Shown: positions 49,766 to 58,743 of the stretch, in pieces
How positions within the stretch are numbered: position 1 is the stretch's first letter
Layout of the letters: the number at the start of each line of letters is the position of its first letter
Assembly (NCBI GenBank): GCA_964490845.1
Contig: CAZBED010000002.1
Location: forward strand, 1-64,000
Direction of reading: 5' to 3'
Source: JADJSS01 sp964490845
GTDB lineage: Bacteria > Bacteroidota > Bacteroidia > Chitinophagales > JADIYW01
Length of the DNA: 64,000 nt
Notes under the pieces: model-generated
What the model was told of the DNA's origin: nothing
Databases searched by the model: none
Seen by the model: only the letters and a program-made list of their open reading frames with translations
Position numbers and translations under genes: made by a program

Positions 49766-51157
49766 ATGTCAACAACACTTTTCCCATTTGCAACCCGCTG
49801 GTATAGTGTAAACTTATTCTCATGGAGCGATTTATTATTTGCTCCACTTTTTTTATATATGATTTATCAGGCATGTGAGAAGGTGTATTTAAAAAAGTAC
49901 AAGGATGTTCCATACGGAAAATATTTTATGCTGGCCGTAAAGGTTAAGTTAGGATGTATAGTTATGTATTGGGCTATAAACAAGTTCTATTATAAAGGTG
50001 GTGATACGTATGTTTATTACTGGCATATTTTGAAAATCAAACAAATGCTTTTTGATGATCCAACGATGGCTTATAATGTACTGTTTAACAGCGATGATTT
50101 TCAGACAAGGCTGTATATGAGAGATTACTTCCTCAATTACGGGACTTATATCATTGACAAGAGTTCGTATATAGTTATATTAATTGGTTTTTTCCTAAGT
50201 TTTATAGGACTCTTTTCGTATATAAATATATCCGGCATTATGGCGATTTTCGCATTAATGGGTTGCTGGCGGGTATTTAAAATGTTTAGGGAAATGTATC
50301 CGCATCTGGAGCGGGAAATGGCTATCGCAACCCTTTTCATCCCTTCCGTTATGTATTGGGCATGTGGTATAATGAAAGATTCTATTTGTATAGGGTTTCT
50401 GGGGGTACTCACCTATGCCACTTATGAATTGTTCTTTAAGCGGAAGAATATCTTTCTTAATATAATCTATATTGCGGTGTGTGTCTGGGGCCTGGTCCAG
50501 ATTAAAGTTTATATCATCCTGGCCTTTGCCCCGGCATTGGCGGTATGGGTATTTGCCCGATACAGGTATACTATCAAAAGTCCTTTTATTAAAGCCTTGG
50601 CAACTCCTTTATTTATTGGTGTCGGGCTGATAAGCGGTGTCGGTGTTTTAAGCCTGATGGGTAGCGTTGCTGAAAAATATGCCTTTGAAAATATGATGCG
50701 GACAGCACAAGATACTCAGAACTGGCTGGTATTTTCATCACAGATGTCAGGGAGTACCTCATTTTATAATTTGGGCAATGTGGAATATACGACCTCGGGG
50801 ATGTTAAAGATCTTCCCTAAAGCAGTCAATGTATCCTTATTCCGGCCATATATATGGGAGGCTAAGAAACCAATGCTCGTTCCGGCAGCCATAGAAGGGA
50901 TTTTTACCTTTTTCCTAACGGTACGGTTACTGTTCAGAGCTGGATTCCTCAACTTCTTCAGGATGATTGCGTCCAATCCGGAGGTGCAATTTTGTCTGGT
51001 CTTTTCCATCATTTTTGCATTCGCCGTGGGATTCACCAGTTACAACTTTGGAGCGCTGGCAAGGTATAAGATTCCGCTTATGCCGTTTTATTACATCGCC
51101 CTGTTTATATTATCGGATTCGCAAAAAAAAGAGGCCGCTCTGCATGTAAAAAATTAA
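49766..51157 (+). CDS. Polytopic membrane protein of unknown function in glycan region
   Basis: A 463-residue protein with about ten hydrophobic segments and an extracytoplasmic loop rich in aromatic residues (FYYKGGDTYVYYWHILKIKQML). The same layout, with a GGDxxxYY signature after the second helix, is seen in exosortase-neighbour and EpsG-like glycan proteins of Bacteroidota, but no named family is certain. It precedes the Ugd/decarboxylase pair in the same direction (137 bp gap) and diverges from the GT2 cluster. Candidate roles are a polymerase- or GT-C-type enzyme; both are inference. Confidence 0.7.
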   Translation: MSTTLFPFATRWYSVNLFSWSDLLFAPLFLYMIYQACEKVYLKKYKDVPYGKYFMLAVKVKLGCIVMYWAINKFYYKGGDTYVYYWHILKIKQMLFDDPTMAYNVLFNSDDFQTRLYMRDYFLNYGTYIIDKSSYIVILIGFFLSFIGLFSYINISGIMAIFALMGCWRVFKMFREMYPHLEREMAIATLFIPSVMYWACGIMKDSICIGFLGVLTYATYELFFKRKNIFLNIIYIAVCVWGLVQIKVYIILAFAPALAVWVFARYRYTIKSPFIKALATPLFIGVGLISGVGVLSLMGSVAEKYAFENMMRTAQDTQNWLVFSSQMSGSTSFYNLGNVEYTTSGMLKIFPKAVNVSLFRPYIWEAKKPMLVPAAIEGIFTFFLTVRLLFRAGFLNFFRMIASNPEVQFCLVFSIIFAFAVGFTSYNFGALARYKIPLMPFYYIALFILSDSQKKEAALHVKN

Positions 51158-51294
51158 CAAGATATCCTTATCTTCGCAAGCCTGATTTTTTTGACATCAC
51201 TGAAAAATCAAAGTGTATAAGGTTTTATGGCAAAAACAGCCTGATAAAACAGCGGTTGCACAGGCCCGATTTAAAAATAATTAATTTTTATAAA

Positions 51295-52629
51295 ATGAAT
51301 ATAGCAGTTGTAGGCACCGGATATGTAGGATTGGTTACAGGAACCTGTTTGTCAGAAACAGGAAATAATGTTATTTGTGTTGATATCGATCAAAATAAAG
51401 TAGCAAAATTAAAATCCGGACAGATTCCAATTTTCGAACCCGGATTAGATATTCTGTTTCAGCGCAACATAAAAGAAGGCCGGCTCCATTTTACTACCAA
51501 TCTCGAAGAAGCTATTGAAGAAGCTAAATTGATCTTTCTGGCATTGCCGACCCCTCCCGGCGGAGACGGTTCGGCAGACTTATCTTTCGTATTGGGGGTT
51601 GCCGAGCAGTTGGGCAAGATTATGAAGGAGTACAAGGTTATCATCAATAAAAGTACAGTTCCGGTGGGTACCGCTGAAAAAACAAAAAATGCCGTTGCGA
51701 AAAATGCCAAAGTGGAATTTGATGTGGTGTCCAATCCTGAATTCTTACGCGAAGGGGTGGCCGTGGATGATTTCATGAAGCCGGATAGAGTAGTGGTGGG
51801 AACCACCTCGGAAAGAGCACGCAAATTAATGGAAGAACTGTATCGTCCGTTTGTCCGCCAGGGCAATCCTATTATTTTTATGGACGAGCGCAGCTCAGAA
51901 ATGACCAAATATGCAGCCAACTCCTATCTGGCTGCTCGTATTTCTTTTATGAATGAACTGGCGAATCTTTGCGAACTCACCGGGGCCGACGTTGAAACCG
52001 TCCGTCAGGGGATGGGTACCGATAACAGAATCGGCAAACGTTTCTTATTTCCGGGAATCGGGTATGGCGGAAGTTGTTTCCCAAAAGATGTGCAGGCACT
52101 GGCAAAGACAGCAGAAGAAAACAATTATGACTTCAAGATTTTGAAGGCGGTGATGAAGGTGAATGAAATCCAGAAACATATTCTGGTTGAAAAAATCATC
52201 AATCATTATGGCAATGATTTATCCGGGAAAAAGATTGCAGTATGGGGATTGGCATTTAAGCCTAATACGGATGATATCCGAGAGGCGCCTGCCTTATACA
52301 TTATAGAAGATTTATTAAATGCCGGTGCGGAAATTATTGCGTATGACCCTGAAGGTATGCCGAATGTTCAACAATACTTTTCTTCGCTCCCAGAAGATAA
52401 AAAAACAAGATTACATTTTGTAGACGGTTATTATAAAGCGCTGGAAGGAGCAGATTTTCTGGCTATCTTAACAGAATGGACTGAGTTCAGGACACCGGAT
52501 TTTGCAAAAGTAAAATCATTATTAAAAGAGGCGGTCATCTTTGATGGCCGGAATTTATACGATCTGGACGTGGTGAAGGATGCCGGATTTTATTACAACA
52601 GCATTGGCAGAAAAACAATAACAGCCTAA
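51295..52629 (+). CDS. ugd: UDP-glucose 6-dehydrogenase
   Basis: It oxidises UDP-glucose to UDP-glucuronate with two NAD. The 444-residue protein begins MNIAVVGTGYVGLVTG (Rossmann loop at 7-12). It carries NKSTVPVGTAEKTK, SNPEFLREGVAVDDFMKPDR, the catalytic Cys in YGGSCFPKD, and the C-terminal substrate segment WGLAFKPNTDDIREAP. ATG at 51295 is chosen over a TTG 39 nt upstream because the Rossmann strand starts right after it. The next gene, 29 bp downstream, consumes its product. Confidence 0.95.
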   Translation: MNIAVVGTGYVGLVTGTCLSETGNNVICVDIDQNKVAKLKSGQIPIFEPGLDILFQRNIKEGRLHFTTNLEEAIEEAKLIFLALPTPPGGDGSADLSFVLGVAEQLGKIMKEYKVIINKSTVPVGTAEKTKNAVAKNAKVEFDVVSNPEFLREGVAVDDFMKPDRVVVGTTSERARKLMEELYRPFVRQGNPIIFMDERSSEMTKYAANSYLAARISFMNELANLCELTGADVETVRQGMGTDNRIGKRFLFPGIGYGGSCFPKDVQALAKTAEENNYDFKILKAVMKVNEIQKHILVEKIINHYGNDLSGKKIAVWGLAFKPNTDDIREAPALYIIEDLLNAGAEIIAYDPEGMPNVQQYFSSLPEDKKTRLHFVDGYYKALEGADFLAILTEWTEFRTPDFAKVKSLLKEAVIFDGRNLYDLDVVKDAGFYYNSIGRKTITA

Positions 52630-52658
52630 AAATTTTAAAATAACTAAATACAGCTATC

Positions 52659-53612
52659 ATGGCTACTGAAGATAAAAAAAGAGTACTGATTACAGGTGCC
52701 GCCGGTTTTCTGGGATCGCATCTTTGTGACCGGTTTATTAAAGAAGGATACCATGTGATAGGCATGGATAACCTGATTACGGGAAATATAAAAAACATTG
52801 ACCATCTCTTTCCGCTTCAGGATTTTGAATATTATCACCACGATGTAAGCAGGTTTGTGCACGTGCCGGGTAAACTGGATTATATCCTGCATTTTGCATC
52901 GCCTGCATCTCCGATTGATTATTTAAAAATGCCCATACAGACACTGAAAGTAGGTTCTCTGGGTACGCATCATTTGTTGGGTCTGGCGAAAGAAAAAAAG
53001 GCGAGAATGCTTATCGCATCCACCTCCGAGGTGTACGGAGATCCAACTGTGCATCCACAGCCGGAGGAATATTGGGGCAATGTAAACCCCGTCGGACCGC
53101 GGGGGGTATATGATGAAGCCAAACGCTTCCAGGAAGCCATTACCATGGCGTATCATAACTTTCACGGTGTGGAGACGAGAATTGTCCGAATCTTCAACAC
53201 CTACGGCCCCAGAATGCGGCTGGATGACGGACGTGCATTGCCGGCTTTTATGAGTCAGGCACTGAACGGAGAAGACATTACGGTATTCGGAGACGGTTCA
53301 CAAACCCGTTCGTTCTGCTATGTAGATGATTTGGTGGAGGGTATATACCGGCTCTTGTTGAGCGATTATCATTTACCTGTAAATATTGGCAATCCTCAGG
53401 AAATTACCCTGTTGCAGTTTGCGGAAGAAATTATTAAGTTGGTTGATACAAAATCTAAAATTGTCTATCTGCCGCTGCCAACCGATGATCCGAAACAGCG
53501 CAGGCCGGACATCACCAAGGCAAAAAACATTCTGGACTGGGAACCTAAAGTGGAAAGAAGCGAAGGGTTGAAAATAACGCTGGATTACTTTAAAAAAGAA
53601 TTGGGCAAATAG
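52659..53612 (+). CDS. UDP-glucuronate decarboxylase (UDP-xylose synthase)
   Basis: A 317-residue extended SDR with ITGAAGFLGSHL (TGAAGFLG at 12-19), ASTSEVYGDP, and the catalytic Tyr and Lys in GVYDEAKRF. RIFNTYGPRMRLDDGRALP and GDGSQTRSFCYVDDLVEG are the blocks that mark UDP-xylose synthases. The reaction converts UDP-glucuronate to UDP-xylose and CO2. Tight pairing with ugd (29 bp) means the two form a UDP-xylose module for glycan synthesis. Its stop abuts the stop of the convergent carbonic-anhydrase-like gene. Confidence 0.93.
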   Translation: MATEDKKRVLITGAAGFLGSHLCDRFIKEGYHVIGMDNLITGNIKNIDHLFPLQDFEYYHHDVSRFVHVPGKLDYILHFASPASPIDYLKMPIQTLKVGSLGTHHLLGLAKEKKARMLIASTSEVYGDPTVHPQPEEYWGNVNPVGPRGVYDEAKRFQEAITMAYHNFHGVETRIVRIFNTYGPRMRLDDGRALPAFMSQALNGEDITVFGDGSQTRSFCYVDDLVEGIYRLLLSDYHLPVNIGNPQEITLLQFAEEIIKLVDTKSKIVYLPLPTDDPKQRRPDITKAKNILDWEPKVERSEGLKITLDYFKKELGK

Positions 53613-54125
53613 TTATTTAAACCACCCCGCATATTTCACATAATTATTTGCAATGCGTTCATTCTGGTCCTTGAATGTATCCGCATCCAGTTGTTTTACT
53701 TTTTTTGCGGGAACACCGGCGTATATGCTGCCGGCCTCTACCCTTGTATTTTCCAGTACCACGGCTCCTGCGGCTATCAGCGCATTGGCTTCAATATAAC
53801 AGTTGTCCATTACGATAGCCCCCATTCCTATAAGTACATTATCTTCAATGGTACAGCCATGCACCAGCGCACTATGCCCTATGGAAACGTTATTTCCGAT
53901 AACTGTCTTAGTTTTTTCAAACGTGCAGTGAATGACTGCATTATCCTGAATGTTTACTTTATTGCCGATTCGGATGGAGTTGACATCGCCGCGTACTACC
54001 GCATTAAACCAGATACTGCAATCATCACCCATTTCGACATCTCCTACTACCGTGGCATTGGGGGCTAAATAGTTATTATTTCCAAATTTTGGCGTGTATC
54101 CTCTGCAATCTAAAATTAATGCCAT
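53613..54125 (-). CDS. Gamma-class carbonic anhydrase-like left-handed beta-helix protein
   Basis: A 170-residue hexapeptide-repeat protein of the gamma-carbonic-anhydrase/YrdA group. Left-handed helix repeats run through most of it (NYLAPNATVVGDVEMGDDCSIW, VNIQDNAVIHC). Three metal-type His are present in VIHC and GHSALVHG, as in active family members, so it probably binds zinc in a trimer. Hydration of CO2 is possible; other members act as acyltransferase-like scaffolds. No acyltransferase partner gene is near. It diverges from the small lipoprotein gene. Confidence 0.87.
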   Translation of the reverse strand: MALILDCRGYTPKFGNNNYLAPNATVVGDVEMGDDCSIWFNAVVRGDVNSIRIGNKVNIQDNAVIHCTFEKTKTVIGNNVSIGHSALVHGCTIEDNVLIGMGAIVMDNCYIEANALIAAGAVVLENTRVEAGSIYAGVPAKKVKQLDADTFKDQNERIANNYVKYAGWFK

Positions 54126-54157
54126 AGCAATTCCGTTCTATTTTGTAAATTTCGGAA

Positions 54158-54301
54158 ATGAAGATATCAATAAAAAGCAGAAAAGTAAAAACGCTTGCCG
54201 GTATTTTGCTGCTGGTTACACCGATGCTTTTTACCTCCTGTGTTTCTGCTAAGGCCAAAAAATGCAATTGCCCGACCTTCGGCGATACGAAAAAGCATTA
54301 A
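54158..54301 (+). CDS. Small Cys-rich lipoprotein, 47 residues
   Basis: A short gene of 47 codons plus stop. A lipoprotein signal ends MLFTSC (Cys28 lipidated). The mature 20 residues contain KKCNCPTFGD, with Cys36 and Cys38, and a basic His-containing tail. The Cx1C-P-F pattern recalls tiny lipoproteins seen in Bacteroidota, but no named family is known to me. It lies in the gap between two minus-strand genes: its start diverges from the carbonic-anhydrase-like gene and its last 4 bases overlap the stop of the DMT transporter. Signal, lipobox and stop are coherent, which is the main evidence that it is real. Confidence 0.7.
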   Translation: MKISIKSRKVKTLAGILLLVTPMLFTSCVSAKAKKCNCPTFGDTKKH

Positions 54302-55185
54302 TTCCTCGAACCGATATATATTCCTATCAATATCGTAAACAATCCGAAAAAGTGGATGGGTAGTATGCGCTCCTTATCCAGCAGGCCTACCAAAACAGAT
54401 ACCAGCGGAATAAGATAAGTGGTCATAGTGGCAAACAAGGCGGATGTTCGTTGTGTAAGAATATTAAAGAAAACCTGTGCATAGGCCGTACCGAATATGC
54501 CGAGTAGGAGCAAATATTTTAAACTATCCCATGCAGGAACCGGATGTTGCCCGATTTCGTGAAACGCCCCGGAGAAATAGAGATAGGCAAGTGTAAACGG
54601 AGCCACAAAACTATATTGCAACAGAGCAATCACCACCGGGTTTTCACCCTGAAATTTGGATTTAAATATGTTTGCGTTGAGGCCGTAACAGATAGTAGCG
54701 ACCAATGGCATCAGAATATAAGGATTTAATTGGGTAAAACTTTTTTGTTTGGACAAGACGATGATTAATGCTCCCACAAAGCCGATAATCACACCGATGA
54801 TTTTATTATTGGTCAGTTGTATACCGAAAAACATACTTCCGATGAGCAATGCAAATAAAGGCGTGGTGGAATTCATAATGCCAGTCAGCCCGCTGTCGAT
54901 TTTTGTCTCGGCCGTGCAAAACAATACAGCCGGAATCAGATTGCCGAACAGACCCAGGAGGGGAATATATTTCCATTTGGAAAGCGGGATACGCAGCTTC
55001 TTAAAGTGAATGACAATCAACGGTATCAGCGCTAAAAATGCAATGCTCATGCGGAATGCAGCTACCTGCAGCGGTGTGAATACATCAAGCCCTCTTTTAA
55101 TAAAGAAGAAGGAAAATCCCCAGATGACGGATAGTCCGGTGAACATTACCCAATCGCCTGCCTGTATCTTTTTGGCTTTTTCCAT
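54298..55185 (-). CDS. EamA-type drug/metabolite transporter (DMT family)
   Basis: A 295-residue inner-membrane protein with ten hydrophobic segments in two EamA repeats. Key blocks are GLSVIWGFSFFFIKRGLDVF at the start of the first repeat, NSTTPLFALLIGSMFFGIQL before the middle, and the second repeat beginning VATICYGLNANIFKSKF. DMT proteins export amino acids, nucleobases or drugs; the substrate cannot be inferred. A TACCTTTG box lies 8 nt upstream of the ATG. The stop overlaps the small lipoprotein gene by 4 bp. Confidence 0.9.
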   Translation of the reverse strand: MEKAKKIQAGDWVMFTGLSVIWGFSFFFIKRGLDVFTPLQVAAFRMSIAFLALIPLIVIHFKKLRIPLSKWKYIPLLGLFGNLIPAVLFCTAETKIDSGLTGIMNSTTPLFALLIGSMFFGIQLTNNKIIGVIIGFVGALIIVLSKQKSFTQLNPYILMPLVATICYGLNANIFKSKFQGENPVVIALLQYSFVAPFTLAYLYFSGAFHEIGQHPVPAWDSLKYLLLLGIFGTAYAQVFFNILTQRTSALFATMTTYLIPLVSVLVGLLDKERILPIHFFGLFTILIGIYIGSRN

Positions 55186-55193
55186 AGATGGAA

Positions 55194-55201
55194 CAAAGGT
55201 A
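55194..55201 (-). promoter_or_regulatory. Promoter -7 box of the DMT transporter gene
   Basis: The minus strand reads TACCTTTG, a perfect TAnnTTTG, ending 8 nt before the ATG at 55185. No clear -33 TTG. Confidence 0.45.
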
Positions 55202-55276
55202 AAATTTATTTAGAGGAACAGCAGTCTGTCAGTTGCTTTTGTAAGTTAGCTTACCATTAATTTGGCAGAGTATTTG

Positions 55277-55284
55277 TATCTTTC
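55277..55284 (+). promoter_or_regulatory. Promoter -7-like box of the thioredoxin-like gene
   Basis: TATCTTTC differs from TAnnTTTG at the last base and ends 5 nt before the ATG at 55290, as in the other near-leaderless genes of this window. Confidence 0.35.
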
Positions 55285-55289
55285 ATCGT

Positions 55290-55769
55290 ATGAAAAAAAT
55301 AGCAGGTCTATTACTATTTGCAGTAATGGGGCATATTGCCCGTGCTCAGGAAATTCAGGTAGTTAAACTGGAGGAATTGAAGAAAGTGTACTCCCGCCCG
55401 AATGATACCACCTATGTTGTCAATTTCTTTGCCACTTGGTGCGGCCCGTGTGTGATGGAAATTCCGGTGCTGAATAAATTCCGGGAGGATACAAAAAATT
55501 CCAACATTCAGCTGATTATGGTGAGTCTGGATAATTCCAAATCACTCAAAAAATTACCGGCATGGATAAAAAAGATGAAAATCCTGGCTCCGGTTTATGT
55601 ATTGAATGAATCGGCGGATTATTCCTGGCTGCCGTATATAGACAAGCGCTGGCAGGGCAGTATCCCGGCTACCATGATTATTAACGTGAACCGGAATAAA
55701 AAGGCATTCTTTGAAACGCCGGTTGAAGACGGTCAGCTGCAGTTTTATCTGAAGAAACTGGGTTTGTGA
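55290..55769 (+). CDS. TlpA-like thioredoxin-fold protein, exported
   Basis: A 159-residue exported protein with a signal peptide (KKIAGLLLFAVMGHIARAQ). The redox motif WCGPC lies at residues 50-54 within NFFATWCGPCVMEIPVLNKF, as in TlpA/ResA proteins. It should be a periplasmic thiol-disulfide oxidoreductase that keeps Cys residues reduced or helps cytochrome maturation. The IPATMIINVNRNK segment contains the cis-Pro loop. The role could serve the dihaem cytochrome, but that gene is 19 kb away. Followed by an unrelated orphan gene. Confidence 0.92.
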   Translation: MKKIAGLLLFAVMGHIARAQEIQVVKLEELKKVYSRPNDTTYVVNFFATWCGPCVMEIPVLNKFREDTKNSNIQLIMVSLDNSKSLKKLPAWIKKMKILAPVYVLNESADYSWLPYIDKRWQGSIPATMIINVNRNKKAFFETPVEDGQLQFYLKKLGL

Positions 55770-55818
55770 TATAGCGATAATTTTAAACACTTTTCTCCTG
55801 CTGCTTATTTGTAAATAG

Positions 55819-55826
55819 TACCTTTG
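55819..55826 (+). promoter_or_regulatory. Promoter -7 box of the orphan gene at 55838
   Basis: TACCTTTG is a perfect TAnnTTTG, 11 nt before the ATG at 55838. The -33 region lacks a TTG at normal spacing. Confidence 0.4.
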
Positions 55827-55837
55827 TTCTACTTGTT

Positions 55838-56674
55838 ATGACCATATTCGAACGCGTCTTAGGCGGAAATATCTTTTACGACTTCTGGAAGCAACTCCAG
55901 CAGTATCTGTTTTCCGAAGGACGGTTCATACAGCTCATCACGCTGCAGCCAATTGAAATCTACAAGACGGAAACAGAACTGGAGATTGACTCGGCAAAAG
56001 TCAAACTGTCCATTAAGAGTACCGTCGAGAACATGATGCAGCGCAGGATAGAGCGCACACTCAGCTTGCTGACATTAAACCTGTATAATAAACCAAAAGA
56101 TGCACTGGCCTATGATTTTGATATTCTCATTAAGGCGGATATGGCGTATGCGGAGGTGTCAAAATTTTTCAATCATCATTTCGCGAGGCAGACCTATACC
56201 ATTGAAGAGGGTAAATACTTCCTGTTCATCGAACAATTTCAATTTGGCAATCAGGGTACCAAGGCTGTCGTCAGGATGCCTTTTGTGATGGAGTCAAAGA
56301 GATGGTTTCTAAAGCGAAAAATTGAAGGAACTGCTGTTTTCAAAGGCTCCATCAATTTTCATCATCCAAAATATGTGCTGAAAACACGCAACCTGAATTA
56401 TGAACTTGAAACGGAAAGTTATATTCTTAAATTGATTGATAACTTCTACCACATAAAGTTGGTGGAGTTCTTAAGCGGTTTCCTGCAATATAATTTTAAG
56501 GAAGAATTATTTCATGCCAAGACGGAAGCACAGCTACAAATCAATTCTTTGCAAAGTCAGTCCAATTGGATCAGCGGTGTCATTAATGACCTCGATCTGG
56601 AACGTATAACAATAGAAAATGAAGGTATTCATGCCGTTTTTCTGGCAGAAGGAAAATTACATTTGATGCGATAA
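55838..56674 (+). CDS. Unknown protein, 278 residues, possible DUF4403-like
   Basis: A protein without signal peptide or membrane segment. It has long alternating strands (ELEIDSAKVKLSIKSTVENMM, EGTAVFKGSINFHHPKYVLKTRN) and a helical part before the end (FYHIKLVEFLSGFLQYNF). The strand pattern is reminiscent of lipid-binding tubular folds found in DUF4403 proteins, but such proteins are usually longer and exported, so the link is weak. No partner gene is nearby: the thioredoxin-like gene precedes it by 68 bp and the epimerase gene follows it by 91 bp. Confidence 0.6.
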   Translation: MTIFERVLGGNIFYDFWKQLQQYLFSEGRFIQLITLQPIEIYKTETELEIDSAKVKLSIKSTVENMMQRRIERTLSLLTLNLYNKPKDALAYDFDILIKADMAYAEVSKFFNHHFARQTYTIEEGKYFLFIEQFQFGNQGTKAVVRMPFVMESKRWFLKRKIEGTAVFKGSINFHHPKYVLKTRNLNYELETESYILKLIDNFYHIKLVEFLSGFLQYNFKEELFHAKTEAQLQINSLQSQSNWISGVINDLDLERITIENEGIHAVFLAEGKLHLMR

Positions 56675-56765
56675 GGATAATAGCAGTGGCCAAATAGGAG
56701 AAATGAACGGAAAAAACTAAATTTGTGCGCGACGATTAATATCCAGGAAAAATCCATTTTTGAAC

Positions 56766-57755
56766 ATGTACATCCATCCTCTCCATCTTACGCCCATAGA
56801 AAATAAGCGGTTTCTAATCACAGGTGGCGCCGGATTCATCGGCTCCAATATCACGGAATATCTGTTAACACACGGGGCAAAAGTGCGGGTATTTGATAAT
56901 CTGGCGACCGGAAATATCCATAATCTTAGCGAATTCCAAAATCATCCAAATTTTGAATTTTTGGAAGGAGACCTCCGAAAGGTAACAGACTGTGCGGTTG
57001 CAGTCAAAGATATGGATGCCGTTTGTCATCAGGCGGCCATTGGCTCCGTTCCGCGGTCCATTAAAGATCCGGTTACATCCAATGACATCAATGTGGGCGG
57101 ATTTATAAATATCCTGACTGCGGCCAAAGATGCCGGTATTCGCCGTTTCGTATATGCATCTTCCTCATCTGTCTATGGCGACGAGCCTAATTTGCCTAAA
57201 AGAGAGGAAAAAATAGGGAATCCGCTTTCTCCGTATGCCGTCACAAAATTTACCAATGAAGTATATGCCGGGGTTTTTTCACGTTGTTACCCATTGGAAA
57301 TGTTAGGGCTGCGTTATTTCAATGTATTTGGCCCTAAACAAGATCCGTACGGCGAGTATGCAGCAGTGATGCCATTGTTTATCAAGGCGTTATTGGAAAG
57401 TGAAGCACCCCACATCAATGGAGATGGCGAGCAGACGAGGGATTTTACTTTTGTTCACAATGCCGTTCAGGCTAATATTTTGGCATTAACCACCACAAAT
57501 AAGGCAGCCTTTAACCGGGCTTACAATGTGGCATTTGGGCAGCGGTTTACAGTCAACCAGATGTTTGAGGCTATCCGGAATTATTTAGGTAAAGATATAC
57601 AGGCCATTCACCGGGAGCCCAGAGCGGGGGATATCAGAGACTCCTTAGCGGATATTTCCAGAGCACAGAATTTACTGGGATATAACCCGAAATATTCGTT
57701 TGAACAAGGTTTGCCGTTGACCATAGAATATTTCAAAAAGGTATTTGCCGGATAA
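56766..57755 (+). CDS. NAD-dependent sugar-nucleotide epimerase (WbpP/UDP-GlcNAc 4-epimerase-like)
   Basis: A 329-residue extended SDR. The glycine loop TGGAGFIGSN is at 19-28. SSSSVYGDEPNLPKREEKIG, the catalytic YAVTK and FNVFGPKQDPYGEYAAVMP follow, and then the GDGEQTRDFTFVHNAVQAN block. These blocks place it with WbpP and TviC-like enzymes that interconvert UDP-GlcNAc and UDP-GalNAc or their uronates. It would supply a sugar precursor for surface glycan. ATG at 56766 is chosen; a TTG lies 6 nt earlier. Gap to porG is 131 bp. Confidence 0.9.
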   Translation: MYIHPLHLTPIENKRFLITGGAGFIGSNITEYLLTHGAKVRVFDNLATGNIHNLSEFQNHPNFEFLEGDLRKVTDCAVAVKDMDAVCHQAAIGSVPRSIKDPVTSNDINVGGFINILTAAKDAGIRRFVYASSSSVYGDEPNLPKREEKIGNPLSPYAVTKFTNEVYAGVFSRCYPLEMLGLRYFNVFGPKQDPYGEYAAVMPLFIKALLESEAPHINGDGEQTRDFTFVHNAVQANILALTTTNKAAFNRAYNVAFGQRFTVNQMFEAIRNYLGKDIQAIHREPRAGDIRDSLADISRAQNLLGYNPKYSFEQGLPLTIEYFKKVFAG

Positions 57756-57856
57756 AAATCAGGGCCGGTGACTTAAAAAATGTGAAAAATAACGGAATCG
57801 CAATAAATTAAACCTTATAACAACACCGTAATAGGCGCTTTTGTTCGTTAAATCTG

Positions 57857-57864
57857 TATCTTTG
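57857..57864 (+). promoter_or_regulatory. Promoter -7 box of the porG operon
   Basis: TATCTTTG is a perfect TAnnTTTG, 22 nt before the TTG start at 57887. TTTG lies at 57840-57843 but only 13 bp upstream, so the -33 element is doubtful. It is the only promoter-like site before the porG-uppS-bamA set. Confidence 0.5.
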
Positions 57865-57886
57865 TTCCTCTTTTTAAATTACTCTT

Positions 57887-58726
57887 TTGAACAAGAGCCT
57901 AAAAATATTTTGTCTGTTGATAACCATGCACTTGGGTAATAAATCGATTTTCTCACAAGAGAATGAGTTTGGCGGTTGGGTAGGAACATCGGTTTACCTC
58001 GGGGATTTAAACCCGACGATGTCGTTTAAGAACGCGCGTTGGGCAACCGGCATATTCTACAGATACAACTTAAACAACAGAATGGCCTTCAGAGCACAGA
58101 TGAATTATGGATTTTTAGATGCTGCTGACAGAAGAATCAAAGGTTTCCCGTATTTGCAGGCGCGCAACCTCAATTTTAAATCACATATTGTTGAACTGGC
58201 CGCTACATACGAAATCAACTTTTTTAAATATTCACTCGTAAAATCCAGAGATACGAGAAACTGGACACCTTACCTTTTTGCCGGATTCGGTATTTTTTAT
58301 TACAATCCGTATACAACACTTGACGGAGTGCGCTACACGTTAGAATCCGTAGGAACGGAAGGACAGAAGACAGCAAACCGTCCAACAAAAAACCGCGGAT
58401 ACGACCGTTATGCCTTTTCTATTCCATATGGCGGCGGGGTGAAAATCGGGTTGACAAAAAACTGGGCGGTACACGTGGAGGCCAGCAGCAGATTCACTTT
58501 CACAGATTATATTGACGATGTGAGCGGAACTTATGCAGAAGCCGAAGATTTGAATTATTTTGTGGGAAGCGTAAATGTCGCTCCCTTATTGGCAGACAGA
58601 TCAACGGCTAGTATCGGTATTCCCGGAAAACAACGGGGTACCAGCAAAGACAAAGACCGTTTCTTATTTGTGGGTGTAGGGATAAGTTATACGATTAACA
58701 CCGGAAAATGCCCGAAGGTATTTTAA
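57887..58726 (+). CDS. porG: Type IX secretion outer-membrane protein PorG (DUF6089)
   Basis: A 279-residue outer-membrane beta-barrel protein. An export signal (ends SIFSQ) is followed by ENEFGGWVGTSVYLGDLNP, then barrel strands containing FYRYNLNNRMAFRAQMNYG, LQARNLNFKSHIVELAATYEINFF and PYLFAGFGIFYYNPY. Sequence and position, directly before uppS, bamA and two skp genes, match PorG of Porphyromonas and Flavobacterium, an associate of the PorK/N ring in type IX secretion. It starts with TTG; the only in-frame ATG is inside the signal. uppS begins 17 bp after the stop. Confidence 0.9.
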   Translation: MNKSLKIFCLLITMHLGNKSIFSQENEFGGWVGTSVYLGDLNPTMSFKNARWATGIFYRYNLNNRMAFRAQMNYGFLDAADRRIKGFPYLQARNLNFKSHIVELAATYEINFFKYSLVKSRDTRNWTPYLFAGFGIFYYNPYTTLDGVRYTLESVGTEGQKTANRPTKNRGYDRYAFSIPYGGGVKIGLTKNWAVHVEASSRFTFTDYIDDVSGTYAEAEDLNYFVGSVNVAPLLADRSTASIGIPGKQRGTSKDKDRFLFVGVGISYTINTGKCPKVF

Positions 58727-58743
58727 AATATGAAGTGTAAAAT

